Assembly: GCA_910586735.1 (NCBI GenBank)
Contig: CAJUJW010000004.1
Coordinates: 1-64,000 of the forward strand
Source: an uncultured Oscillibacter sp.
GTDB lineage: Bacteria; Bacillota; Clostridia; Oscillospirales; Oscillospiraceae
Length of the DNA stretch: 64,000 nt
Direction of reading: 5' to 3'
In this document: positions 22,908 to 29,980 of the stretch, piece after piece
Layout of the letters: every line of letters starts with the position of its first letter
Numbering within the stretch: position 1 is the first letter of the stretch
Position numbers and translations under genes: made by a program
The notes under the pieces: model-generated
Databases searched by the model: none
Told to the model about the DNA's origin: nothing
The model's input: the letters and a program-made list of their open reading frames with translations, nothing else

Positions 22908-23629
22908 GATATCTCCTGATTGGCCGGGGCAAAATGGGCCGTCTCATCCAGGAGACCGCCCAGGCCGCCGGGGACGAGATCGAGGCCGCCTTCGGCCGGG
23001 AGGACCTGGACCGGCTGGGGAAGCTGGGCAAAGTGGCCGACGTGGTCATCGACTTCTCCCGGCCCGAGGCCCTGCCGGAAATCTGCTCCTACGTCCGCCG
23101 CACCGGGACCCCCCTGCTCTCCGGCACCACCGGCCTGAGCGACGGGGACATCGCCCGGCTGGGCGCGGCCGGCCATTACGCCCCCGTCCTCTGGAGCGCC
23201 AACTACTCCCTGGGCGTGGCCGTTCTCTACCGGGCCCTGGCGGCGGTCTCCGAGGTCCTGAAGCCGGACTTTGACATCGAGCTCACCGAGACCCACCACA
23301 ACCAGAAAGCCGACGCCCCCAGCGGCACCGCGAAGCTCCTGCTGGAGGCCATCGACCCCGCTCACGCCCTGACCCCGGTCTATGGCCGGGAGGGGAACAC
23401 CGGCAGGCGGCGGAAGGATGAGATCGGCGTCCACGCCCTCCGGGGGGGCACCGTGGCGGGGACCCACACAGTCCACTTCTTCGGCCCCGACGAGGAGCTG
23501 GAGTTCACCCACCGGGCAGCCAGCCGGCAGATTTTCGTCAACGGCGCGCTGCACATGGCCCGGCTCCTGCCGGGGAGGCCCAACGGAATTTACGACCTGC
23601 AAAAAATCCTCTTCGGAGAAAACGCGTAG
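22904..23629 (+). CDS. dapB: 4-Hydroxy-tetrahydrodipicolinate reductase
   Basis: A 241-residue reductase giving tetrahydrodipicolinate. The N-terminal nucleotide-binding loop is LLIGRGKMGRLI; the family core is ELTETHHNQKADAPSGTA, with the catalytic His-His and the Lys, and RRKDEIGVHALRGGTVAGTH. It starts with GTG at 22904 inside the dapA stop, which removes any need for an upstream start. Some clostridial DapB proteins are compact like this one. It is followed after 10 bp by dapH. Confidence 0.95.
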   Translation: MRYLLIGRGKMGRLIQETAQAAGDEIEAAFGREDLDRLGKLGKVADVVIDFSRPEALPEICSYVRRTGTPLLSGTTGLSDGDIARLGAAGHYAPVLWSANYSLGVAVLYRALAAVSEVLKPDFDIELTETHHNQKADAPSGTAKLLLEAIDPAHALTPVYGREGNTGRRRKDEIGVHALRGGTVAGTHTVHFFGPDEELEFTHRAASRQIFVNGALHMARLLPGRPNGIYDLQKILFGENA

Positions 23630-23639
23630 GAGGTCTTTT

Positions 23640-24335
23640 ATGAACGCACAGGAAATCATCGACTATATCGCCAACTCGGAAAAGAAAACCCCGGTAAAGA
23701 TCTACGTGAACCTGACGGAGGAGGTGGACTTCGGTTCCGCCAAGGTCTACGGCACGCGCCTGAGCCAGACCGTCTTCGGCGACTGGGAGGAGCTCCGCCC
23801 CATCCTGGAGGCCAGCGCGGACAAAATCGTGGACATGGTGGTGGAGAACGACCGGCGGAACTCCGGCGTGCCCCTGCTGGACCTGAAGGGCGTGAAGGCC
23901 CGGATTGAGCCCGGCGCCATCATCCGGGAGAAGGTGGAAATCGGAGAAGGGGCCGTCATCATGATGGGGGCGGTCATCAACATCGGCGCCGTGGTGGGAC
24001 CGGGCACCATGATCGACATGGGGGCCGTCCTGGGCGGCCGGGCCACCGTAGGGGCCCGCTGCCACATCGGCGCGGGGGCCGTCCTGGCCGGAGTGGTGGA
24101 GCCCGCCTCCGCCACGCCCGTCATTGTGGAGGACGGGGTCCTGGTGGGGGCCAACGCCGTGGTCATCGAGGGGGTCCACATCGGCAAAAACGCCGTGGTG
24201 GCCGCCGGGGCCGTGGTCATCGAGGACGTGCCGGACAATGCCGTGGTGGCCGGAAGCCCCGCGAAAATCATCAAGATGAAGGACGCGAAAACCGAGGGGA
24301 AAACCGCTCTGGTGGACGCCCTCCGCAAACTGTAA
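23640..24335 (+). CDS. dapH: Tetrahydrodipicolinate N-acetyltransferase
   Basis: A 231-residue acetyl-CoA-dependent enzyme of the acetylase branch of lysine/diaminopimelate synthesis. The N-terminal domain (MNAQEIIDYIANSEKKTPVKIY) is typical of DapH, and residues 85-210 form a left-handed beta-helix of hexapeptide repeats (IEPGAIIREKVEIGEGAVIMMGA and so on). At this length it fits DapH rather than the longer succinyl-type DapD. The ATG at 23640 follows GGAGGTC. A terminator ends the operon. Confidence 0.96.
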   Translation: MNAQEIIDYIANSEKKTPVKIYVNLTEEVDFGSAKVYGTRLSQTVFGDWEELRPILEASADKIVDMVVENDRRNSGVPLLDLKGVKARIEPGAIIREKVEIGEGAVIMMGAVINIGAVVGPGTMIDMGAVLGGRATVGARCHIGAGAVLAGVVEPASATPVIVEDGVLVGANAVVIEGVHIGKNAVVAAGAVVIEDVPDNAVVAGSPAKIIKMKDAKTEGKTALVDALRKL

Positions 24336-24341
24336 CGTAAA

Positions 24342-24374
24342 GACCGCCTGGGAGCTCGATTCCCAGGCGGTTCT
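24342..24374. terminator. Terminator after dapH
   Basis: ACCGCCTGGGA / TCCCAGGCGGT stem with a seven-base loop and TTCTT tail. Confidence 0.8.
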
Positions 24375-24437
24375 TCGTTGCCGTCGCTTCGGCTTGGTAA
24401 CTCACCAGACAACCAGAGCGGGCCGAAAGCTCTTTTG

Positions 24438-24463
24438 GTTACTTTTCTCTCGAGAAAAGTAAC
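24438..24463. repeat. Perfect palindrome next to the lysA stop codon
   Basis: Twelve-base arms GTTACTTTTCTC / GAGAAAAGTAAC with a two-base centre, directly abutting the lysA stop. There is no T tail beyond it on either strand, so it may be an RNA stability element or a dispersed intergenic palindrome rather than a terminator. Confidence 0.7.
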
Positions 24464-25720
24464 TCACCACACCAGCGTGGCGAAATAGTCCTCCAGCGTC
24501 TCCGCCCGGCGGATCAGCTCCACGCTGCCGTCCTCCCGCAGGAGCAGCTCCGCCGAGCGGAGCTTGCCGTTGTAGTTATAGCCCATGGAAAACCCGTGAG
24601 CCCCGGTGTCGTAAATCACCAGCAGATCCCCCATGTCGATTTTGGGCAGCATCCGGTCCACGGCGAACTTGTCGTTGTTCTCGCAGAGGCTTCCCGCCAC
24701 GTCGTACCGGTGGTCGCAGGGGGCGTCCTCCTTCCCCATCACCGTGATATGGTGATAGGCCCCGTACATGGCCGGGCGCATGAGATTACAGGCACAGGCG
24801 TCCACGCCGATATACTCCTTGTAGATATGCTTTTCGTGGATGGCCCGTGTGACCAGGTGGCCGTAGGGGGCCAGCATGTAGCGGCCCAGTTCCGTGTACA
24901 GGGCCACGCCGTCCATCCCGGCGGGGACCAGAATCTCCTCGTAGGCCCTCCGCACTCCCTCACCGATGACGGCGATGTCGTTCTCCGGCTCCTCCGGGCG
25001 GTAGGGCACGCCCACGCCGCCGGAGAGGTTGATAAAGGTGACCCGGCAGCCCGTCTCCTCCTGGAGCTCCGCCGCCAGACGGAAAAGAATCCGGGCCAGG
25101 GCAGGGTAATACTCGTTGGACAGGGTGTTGGAGGCCAGGAAGGCGTGAATGCCGAACTCCTGGACCCCCAGGTCCTTCAGGCGGAGGAACGACTGGGCGA
25201 TCTGGGGCCGGGTCATGCCGTACTTGGCGTCGCCGGGGGTATCCATCACCTGGACGCCGTCCCGGCTCTCCCCCAGGGTGAAGACTCCGCCGGGGTTAAA
25301 GCGGCAGCAGATTTTCTCCGGTACCTTCCCCACGGCGTTCACCAGGGTGTCGATGAGGGTGATGTCGTCCAGGTTGACGATTCCCCCCAGGCGGCAGGCG
25401 GCCTGGAACTCCTCCCCGGTGGTGTTGTTGGAGGAGAACATGACCTCCTCCCCGGAAACGCCGCAGCGTTCCGCCAGAACCAGTTCCGCCAGGGAGGAGC
25501 AGTCGCAGCCGCAGCCCTCCTCGTGGAGAATCTTCAAAATGGCGGGGGTGGGCGTGGCCTTCACGGCGAAATACTCCCGGAAGCCGGGGTTCCAGGCGAA
25601 GGCGGCCCGCAGCCGCCGGGCGTTCTCCCGGATGCCCCGCTCGTCGTAGATGTGGAAGGGCGTGGGGTATTGGGCGGCAATGGACTCCAGCTGATCTTTT
25701 GTGACAAAGGGTGTTTTCAT
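24464..25720 (-). CDS. lysA: Diaminopimelate decarboxylase
   Basis: A 418-residue fold-III PLP enzyme that makes L-lysine from meso-diaminopimelate. The PLP lysine lies in YFAVKATPTPAIL (about residue 55); other active-site parts are SGGVGVPYRPEEPEND, ELGRYMLAPYG, and GSLCENNDKF with the Cys donated across the dimer. The ATG at 25720 is preceded by GAGGTCG; longer upstream frames cross the promoter. It is convergent with the dap operon. The GVGVPYRPE segment and length place it in the variant clostridial LysA group. Confidence 0.93.
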   Translation of the reverse strand: MKTPFVTKDQLESIAAQYPTPFHIYDERGIRENARRLRAAFAWNPGFREYFAVKATPTPAILKILHEEGCGCDCSSLAELVLAERCGVSGEEVMFSSNNTTGEEFQAACRLGGIVNLDDITLIDTLVNAVGKVPEKICCRFNPGGVFTLGESRDGVQVMDTPGDAKYGMTRPQIAQSFLRLKDLGVQEFGIHAFLASNTLSNEYYPALARILFRLAAELQEETGCRVTFINLSGGVGVPYRPEEPENDIAVIGEGVRRAYEEILVPAGMDGVALYTELGRYMLAPYGHLVTRAIHEKHIYKEYIGVDACACNLMRPAMYGAYHHITVMGKEDAPCDHRYDVAGSLCENNDKFAVDRMLPKIDMGDLLVIYDTGAHGFSMGYNYNGKLRSAELLLREDGSVELIRRAETLEDYFATLVW

Positions 25721-25756
25721 AAAACGACCTCGCATCTTTTGAAATCTGATTTTCCT

Positions 25757-25786
25757 ATTGTATCCGCCCCGCTTCCGCCCTGTCAA
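25757..25786 (-). promoter_or_regulatory. Promoter of lysA
   Basis: Minus-strand TTGACA (25781-25786), 18-bp spacer, TACAAT (25757-25762). Confidence 0.75.
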
Positions 25787-25831
25787 GGACTTTTCCAAAA
25801 TCACAGCGATATTCTTTTTAAAAAATAACCC

Positions 25832-25860
25832 TTGTCTTTCGCCGCCCTGGGCGGTACAAT
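25832..25860 (+). promoter_or_regulatory. Promoter of the yedF operon
   Basis: TTGTCT (25832-25837), 17-bp spacer, TACAAT (25855-25860). Confidence 0.7.
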
Positions 25861-25904
25861 GGTGGGGACAACACCCGCCCCCGGGCGGAGGACGGAGGAC
25901 AACT

Positions 25905-26522
25905 ATGAAAACAATCGTTGTAAACGCCGTGGGCGAACAGTGCCCCATTCCGGTGGTGAAGGCCACACGGGCTCTGCGGGAGATGACGGAACCGGGGCTT
26001 CTGGAGGTCCATGTGGACAATGAGATCGCCGTGCAGAACCTGACCCGCATGGCCGCCGGGCACAAGCTGGCGGCGAGGTCCGAGAAGCTGGGCGAAAAAG
26101 AGTTCGTGGTCACCATGGAGGTGACGGACCCCGCCGGGGAGACCCCCCTGGAGGAGCCGCCCCTGGTCTGCGCCCCGGACCAGCGGGGGAACCTGGTTGT
26201 GGCGGTGGACAGCGCGGTCATGGGCCGGGGGTCCGACGAGTTGGGGAAGGCGCTGATGAAGGGCTTCCTCTTCGCCGTCAGCCAGCTGCCGGAACTGCCC
26301 CGGACCATGCTGTTCTACAACGGCGGGGCGCACCTCACCTGCCGGGGGTCCGACTCTCTGGAGGACCTGAAAAACCTGGAGGCCCAGGGGGTGGAGATTC
26401 TCACCTGCGGCACCTGCCTGAACCACTACGGCCTGACGGAGGAGCTGGCCGTGGGCGGCGTCACCAACATGTACGCCATTGTGGAAAAGCTGGCGGGGGC
26501 GGGCAAGGTGATTAAGCCGTGA
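25905..26522 (+). CDS. yedF: YedF, TusA-like selenium/sulfur metabolism protein
   Basis: A 205-residue two-domain protein. Residues 1-75 are a TusA-like domain with the CPxP motif (EQCPIPVVKATRAL, Cys13) that carries persulfide or selenide in relatives. Residues 95-205 are a DsrE-like domain with MGRGSDELGKALMKGF, FYNGGAHL and CGTCLNHYGL. This architecture defines the YedF family linked to selenium utilisation in anaerobes. It overlaps the next gene, a cysteine-desulfurase homologue, by four bases. GGAGGAC precedes the ATG at 25905. Confidence 0.92.
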   Translation: MKTIVVNAVGEQCPIPVVKATRALREMTEPGLLEVHVDNEIAVQNLTRMAAGHKLAARSEKLGEKEFVVTMEVTDPAGETPLEEPPLVCAPDQRGNLVVAVDSAVMGRGSDELGKALMKGFLFAVSQLPELPRTMLFYNGGAHLTCRGSDSLEDLKNLEAQGVEILTCGTCLNHYGLTEELAVGGVTNMYAIVEKLAGAGKVIKP

Positions 26523-27667
26523 TTTACCTGGACAACGCCGCCACCACCCGGACCAAGCCCCCGGCGGTGGCCGCCGCTCTGCTGGAGGCCCTGTCCTCCT
26601 GCGGCAACTGCGGCCGGGGGGCCCATCAGGGGGCCCTGTCCGCCGCCCGGACCGTCTACGAGGCCCGGGAGAAAATCGCCGCCCTCCTGGGCTGCCCCAG
26701 GGCGGACCACGTGTGCTTCACCCAGAACTCCACCCAGGCCCTGAACATCGCCGTCAGCGGCCTGCTGGGACCGGGGGATCATGTCATCTCCACGGACCTG
26801 GAGCACAACTCCGTCCTCCGGCCCCTGTACCGCCTTCGGGAGGCGGGGGCGGTGGTGGACTTCGTCCCGGCGGACAGCCGGGGGCGGCTGGACTGCGGCG
26901 GGTTTGAACGCCTCCTGCGGCCCGAGACCAGGGCCGTGGTCTGCACCCACGCCTCCAACCTGACGGGGGACGCGGTGGACATCGGCCGGGTGGGCCGCTT
27001 CGCCCGGACCCACGGCCTCCTCTTCATTCTGGACGCCTCCCAGACGGCGGGGGTCCTGCCCATCGACATGGCGGCCCAAAATATCGACGTGGTGTGCTTC
27101 ACCGGGCACAAGTCCCTCATGGGCCCCCAGGGCACCGGGGGGCTGTGCCTCCGGGAGGGGCTGGAGGTCCGGCCCCTGGCCGTGGGGGGCACCGGGGTCC
27201 AGAGCTACTCCGAGAGCCAGCCCTCCCAGTACCCCGTCCGGCTGGAGTCCGGGACCCTCAACAGCCACGGCCTGGCGGGCCTCGGCGCCGCCCTGGACTT
27301 TTTGAACGAGACGGGACTCGAGGCCGTCCGCGCCCATGAGGACGCCCTGGCCCGCCGGTTTTACGAGGCCGTCCGGGGTCTGCCCGGCGTGACGGTCTAC
27401 GGGGACTTCGACGCCCCCCTCCGGGCCCCCATCGTCACGCTGAACATCGCGGACTGCGATTCCGCCGAAGTCTCCGACGAGCTGGCGGAACGCTTTGACA
27501 TCGCCACCCGTCCGGGGGCCCACTGCGCCCCCCGGCTCCACCGCGCCCTGGGGACGGAGGACCAGGGGGCCGTCCGGTTCTCCTGGTCCTATTTCAACAC
27601 GGAGGCGGAAACGGACGCGGCGGCGGAGGCGGTCCGGGTCCTGGCCCTGGAGGCGGCGGAAGCATGA
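26519..27667 (+). CDS. Cysteine desulfurase-family aminotransferase, probable Se/S mobilising enzyme
   Basis: A 382-residue class V PLP enzyme related to Csd/NifS. It has MIYLDNAATTRTKPPAV, the pyridine-binding FILDASQTAGVLPIDM, the PLP lysine in FTGHKSLMGPQGTGG (about residue 199), and the catalytic Cys in RPGAHCAPRLHRALG (about residue 340). It starts with GTG inside the yedF stop and overlaps the DUF3343 gene at its end, so the three are coupled. The best reading is that it loads sulfur or selenium from (seleno)cysteine onto YedF or DUF3343; this is inferred from context. Confidence 0.9.
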   Translation: MIYLDNAATTRTKPPAVAAALLEALSSCGNCGRGAHQGALSAARTVYEAREKIAALLGCPRADHVCFTQNSTQALNIAVSGLLGPGDHVISTDLEHNSVLRPLYRLREAGAVVDFVPADSRGRLDCGGFERLLRPETRAVVCTHASNLTGDAVDIGRVGRFARTHGLLFILDASQTAGVLPIDMAAQNIDVVCFTGHKSLMGPQGTGGLCLREGLEVRPLAVGGTGVQSYSESQPSQYPVRLESGTLNSHGLAGLGAALDFLNETGLEAVRAHEDALARRFYEAVRGLPGVTVYGDFDAPLRAPIVTLNIADCDSAEVSDELAERFDIATRPGAHCAPRLHRALGTEDQGAVRFSWSYFNTEAETDAAAEAVRVLALEAAEA

Positions 27668-27900
27668 GGCAAAAAACAGAGCGGTGCGTGGTGACCTTCC
27701 GCACCACGGCGGGGGCCATGGCCATGGAGAGTGCCTGTAAAGGATTGGGCCTTGCGGGCCGCCTCATCCCAGCGCCCCGAAGCGTCACCGCCGGCTGCGG
27801 CCTCTGCTGGGCCGCCCCACCGGAAAGCCGGGAGGCCCTGGAGGAGCTGGTGATGAAAAAACACTTGGATGTGGACGGGATTTATGCTATCATCTTCTGA
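27664..27900 (+). CDS. DUF3343 putative Se/S carrier-like protein
   Basis: A 78-residue protein of the DUF3343 family, described as putative selenium or sulfur carriers. It shows the family opening CVVTFRTTAGAMAMESACK and the key TAGCGLCWAAP motif with a CGxC pair (about residues 43-46). It overlaps the desulfurase gene by four bases (ATGA), which strengthens the idea of a handover chain YedF, desulfurase, DUF3343. Direct function is unproven. Confidence 0.87.
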   Translation: MRQKTERCVVTFRTTAGAMAMESACKGLGLAGRLIPAPRSVTAGCGLCWAAPPESREALEELVMKKHLDVDGIYAIIF

Positions 27901-27913
27901 GAGGTGATGCCGC

Positions 27914-28087
27914 ATGACCAACATCTGCGAGGACTGCGTCTGCTATGACTACGATGAGGAGCTGGAGTCCTTCGTCTGCACCATGGACCTGGACGAGGAC
28001 GAGATGGAGCGCTTTTTGAAGGGGACCAACACCGCCTGTCCCTTCTACCGCCCCGGCGGGGACTACAAGACGGCGGCGAAACAGTGA
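27914..28087 (+). CDS. Small Cys-rich acidic protein, DUF6472-like, 57 residues
   Basis: A 57-residue protein beginning MTNICEDCVCYDYDEEL with Cys5, Cys8 and Cys10 in a CxxCxC cluster, a fourth Cys in FVCTMDLDEDEMERFL and a fifth in ACPFYRPGG. The pattern matches small DUF6472-type proteins of gut Clostridia and could bind zinc or iron. GAGGTG precedes the ATG. It lies 13 bp after DUF3343 and 11 bp before a NUDIX gene, so it is part of the operon. Function unknown. Confidence 0.8.
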   Translation: MTNICEDCVCYDYDEELESFVCTMDLDEDEMERFLKGTNTACPFYRPGGDYKTAAKQ

Positions 28088-28098
28088 GGGAGGGCGCT

Positions 28099-28617
28099 AT
28101 GGAGCTGGTGGATTTATACGACGAGAACCGCCTCCCCCTGGGGAGGACGGCGGAGAGGAGCGCCCAAAAGGGTCCCGGAGAGCTGCGCCTGGTGGTCCAC
28201 GTCTGCGTCTTCGACAGCCGGGGGCGGCTGCTGATCCAGCAGCGGGCCCCGGAAAAGTTCATCTTCCCCAACCTCTGGGACGTGTCCGTGGGCGGCGGCG
28301 TGGACGCTGGCGAGACCAGCCGCCAGGGGGCGGAACGGGAGTTCCGGGAGGAGCTGGGGGTTTCCCTGGACCTGAGCGGCCTCCGGCCCTCCGTGACGGT
28401 GAACTTCGACGGGGGCTTTGACGACTTCTACATCCTCACCAAGGACCTTTCCCCGGAGGACCTGACCCTCCAGCGGGAGGAGGTCCGGGCCGTCCGCTGG
28501 GCGGCGCTGGAGGAGGTTCTGGGCATGCTGCGCCGGGAGGAGTTCATTCCCTACCCCGAGAGCTTCCTGCGGTTCCTCTTCGATATGCGGGACCAGTTCG
28601 GTTTTCCCACGAAATAG
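28099..28617 (+). CDS. NUDIX hydrolase, isopentenyl-diphosphate isomerase-like
   Basis: A 172-residue NUDIX-fold enzyme. The box is perfect: GGVDAGETSRQGAEREF followed by REELGV (about residues 64-86). The opening MELVDLYDENRLPLGRT and the VHVCVFDSRGRLLIQQR strand resemble the YfcD/IDI-like subgroup. ATG 28099 follows GGGAGGGCGC; an in-frame GTG at 28084 lies on the preceding stop and is less likely. The substrate is unknown, probably a nucleoside-diphosphate derivative. It ends the yedF operon before a terminator. Confidence 0.88.
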   Translation: MELVDLYDENRLPLGRTAERSAQKGPGELRLVVHVCVFDSRGRLLIQQRAPEKFIFPNLWDVSVGGGVDAGETSRQGAEREFREELGVSLDLSGLRPSVTVNFDGGFDDFYILTKDLSPEDLTLQREEVRAVRWAALEEVLGMLRREEFIPYPESFLRFLFDMRDQFGFPTK

Positions 28618-28623
28618 AGCCGC

Positions 28624-28653
28624 AAAACCGGAAGGGTCTCCCCTTCCGGTTTT
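28624..28653. terminator. Bidirectional terminator between NUDIX and metallopeptidase genes
   Basis: AAAACCGGAAGGG / CCCTTCCGGTTTT arms with T runs on both strands. Confidence 0.88.
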
Positions 28654-28664
28654 CTTCATGGAGT

Positions 28665-29066
28665 TCACGGGGCCTCGTCCGGTTCCCTGTTCTCGTACTC
28701 CGCCCGCCAGTCGGCCATCTGCGCCTCGTCCTTGTCGTCCAGGGCGTGGAGGCCGCCCCGGGTCTCCATGTGGTGGGTCAGCTCGTGGGAGAGGGTCTGC
28801 CGCAGCTCCGCCCGCCAGTCCTCCTCCGTCCAGTCCTCCTTCTCCGCCAGGGCGGCGAAGGAGCCGTAGTACAGGTTGATATACCGGCCCAGGAGGTTGT
28901 CGCAGAACTCCCCCATGACGTACATGTCACCCTCGGGGAACTCCAGGTCCGGCACCGCGTCCTCCAGCAGGTTCACGCCGCCGTTCAGCTCCTCAAAAAG
29001 CGCCTCCGGGAAGCCCTCCGCCAGCTGGTCCAGCAGGTCCCCCGCCTGGTCAAAGGTCAGAATCAT
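28665..29066 (-). CDS. Zincin-like metallopeptidase family protein
   Basis: A 133-residue minimal zincin of the PF06262 (DUF1025) type. The HExxH zinc motif is in TLSHELTHHMETRGG (about residues 93-107), and the following Asp-rich tail could supply the third ligand. It lacks a signal peptide. The ATG overlaps the stop of the upstream HAD phosphatase gene (ATGA). Substrate unknown. Confidence 0.87.
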   Translation of the reverse strand: MILTFDQAGDLLDQLAEGFPEALFEELNGGVNLLEDAVPDLEFPEGDMYVMGEFCDNLLGRYINLYYGSFAALAEKEDWTEEDWRAELRQTLSHELTHHMETRGGLHALDDKDEAQMADWRAEYENREPDEAP

Positions 29067-29719
29067 GGGCCCTCCAGAATGGCGGCCTCCAGCTCCTCCA
29101 AGGTGTCCGCCAGGCGGTCCGCGCCGGCCTCCTCCAGGGAGGACCGGGGCCGGAAGCCCCAGGTGACGCCGCAGGCTTTCAGCCCGGCGTTGTGGCCCGT
29201 GCGGATGTCCACGCTGCTGTCCCCCACGAAGAGGGTGGTCTCCGGCCGGGCGTTCAGCTCGTTCATGATGCTGTGAATCCCCGCCGGGTCCGGCTTCACG
29301 GGCACGCCGTCCACCTTTCCCCGGACCAGGGTGAAGAAGCCCGGCAGGTAGTGCTCCACAATCTCCCGGCTGAAGCCGTCCGCCTTGTTGGAGTACACAG
29401 CCATCTGGACCCCGGCGGCCTTCAGCCGCCCCAGCAGGTCCGCCACGCCCTCATAGGGGACGGTGGCCTCCATGTTGTGCTCTCCGTAGTAGTCGCTGAA
29501 CTGGGAGATGGTGTTCATCAGAATCAGGGGGCTCTGGCAGCCCTCGGGGGAGAATTTGGAAACCAGGTTGGGGATGCCGTGGCCCACCATGGCCTTGAAC
29601 TCCGCCAGGGAGTGCTCCGGCCAGCCGTTGCGGCGGCATACCCAGTTCCCGGCGGCGGCCAGGTCCTCGATGGTGTCCAGCAGGGTCCCATCCAGGTCGA
29701 AAATCACGGTTTGATACAT
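29063..29719 (-). CDS. HAD-superfamily hydrolase, phosphoglycolate phosphatase-like
   Basis: A 218-residue HAD phosphatase with the four motifs in order: DLDGTLLD (residues 8-15, nucleophile Asp), YSNKADG (Ser near 109), a Lys in VKPDPAG, and VGDSSVDIRTG (Asp pair). The alpha-helical cap makes it Gph/PGMB-like. GAGGTG precedes the ATG. The promoter at 29791-29819 drives it and the metallopeptidase gene. Phosphoglycolate is the likeliest substrate but not proven. Confidence 0.9.
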   Translation of the reverse strand: MYQTVIFDLDGTLLDTIEDLAAAGNWVCRRNGWPEHSLAEFKAMVGHGIPNLVSKFSPEGCQSPLILMNTISQFSDYYGEHNMEATVPYEGVADLLGRLKAAGVQMAVYSNKADGFSREIVEHYLPGFFTLVRGKVDGVPVKPDPAGIHSIMNELNARPETTLFVGDSSVDIRTGHNAGLKACGVTWGFRPRSSLEEAGADRLADTLEELEAAILEGP

Positions 29720-29790
29720 TTAGCACCTCATATCAGTCATCAGTGTGGTGAAGGGGTTGACAAAACCTTATATCACAAAAGGTCACAAAT

Positions 29791-29819
29791 ATTCTAACAA
29801 GCCCCCTCCCTCTTTGCAA
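29791..29819 (-). promoter_or_regulatory. Promoter of the HAD phosphatase operon
   Basis: Minus-strand TTGCAA (29814-29819), 17-bp spacer, TAGAAT (29791-29796). Confidence 0.65.
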
Positions 29820-29834
29820 GTGACGAACAAACAG

Positions 29835-29864
29835 AAAGCCGTGAGGAACCCCGGCGGCTTTTTT
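29835..29864 (+). terminator. Possible terminator/attenuator upstream of gltX
   Basis: AAAGCCG/CGGCTTT arms with a 13-base loop and six T residues, on the plus strand about 35 bp before the gltX promoter. No plus-strand gene lies upstream, so what it ends is unclear. Confidence 0.45.
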
Positions 29865-29897
29865 AGCGGTTCTGGCAAAAAGACCAGGTGGTAGTCC

Positions 29898-29926
29898 TTG
29901 ACTTTTCGCCCCAAAGCGTGGATAAT
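29898..29926 (+). promoter_or_regulatory. Promoter of gltX
   Basis: TTGACT (29898-29903), 17-bp spacer, GATAAT (29921-29926). A GCCGGGG-CAC-CCCCGGC hairpin lies just before the ribosome binding site. Confidence 0.75.
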
Positions 29927-29980
29927 GGCAATGTCTGCAAAATACGCCGGGGCACCCCCGGCTCGACTGGAGGTTTTCCT

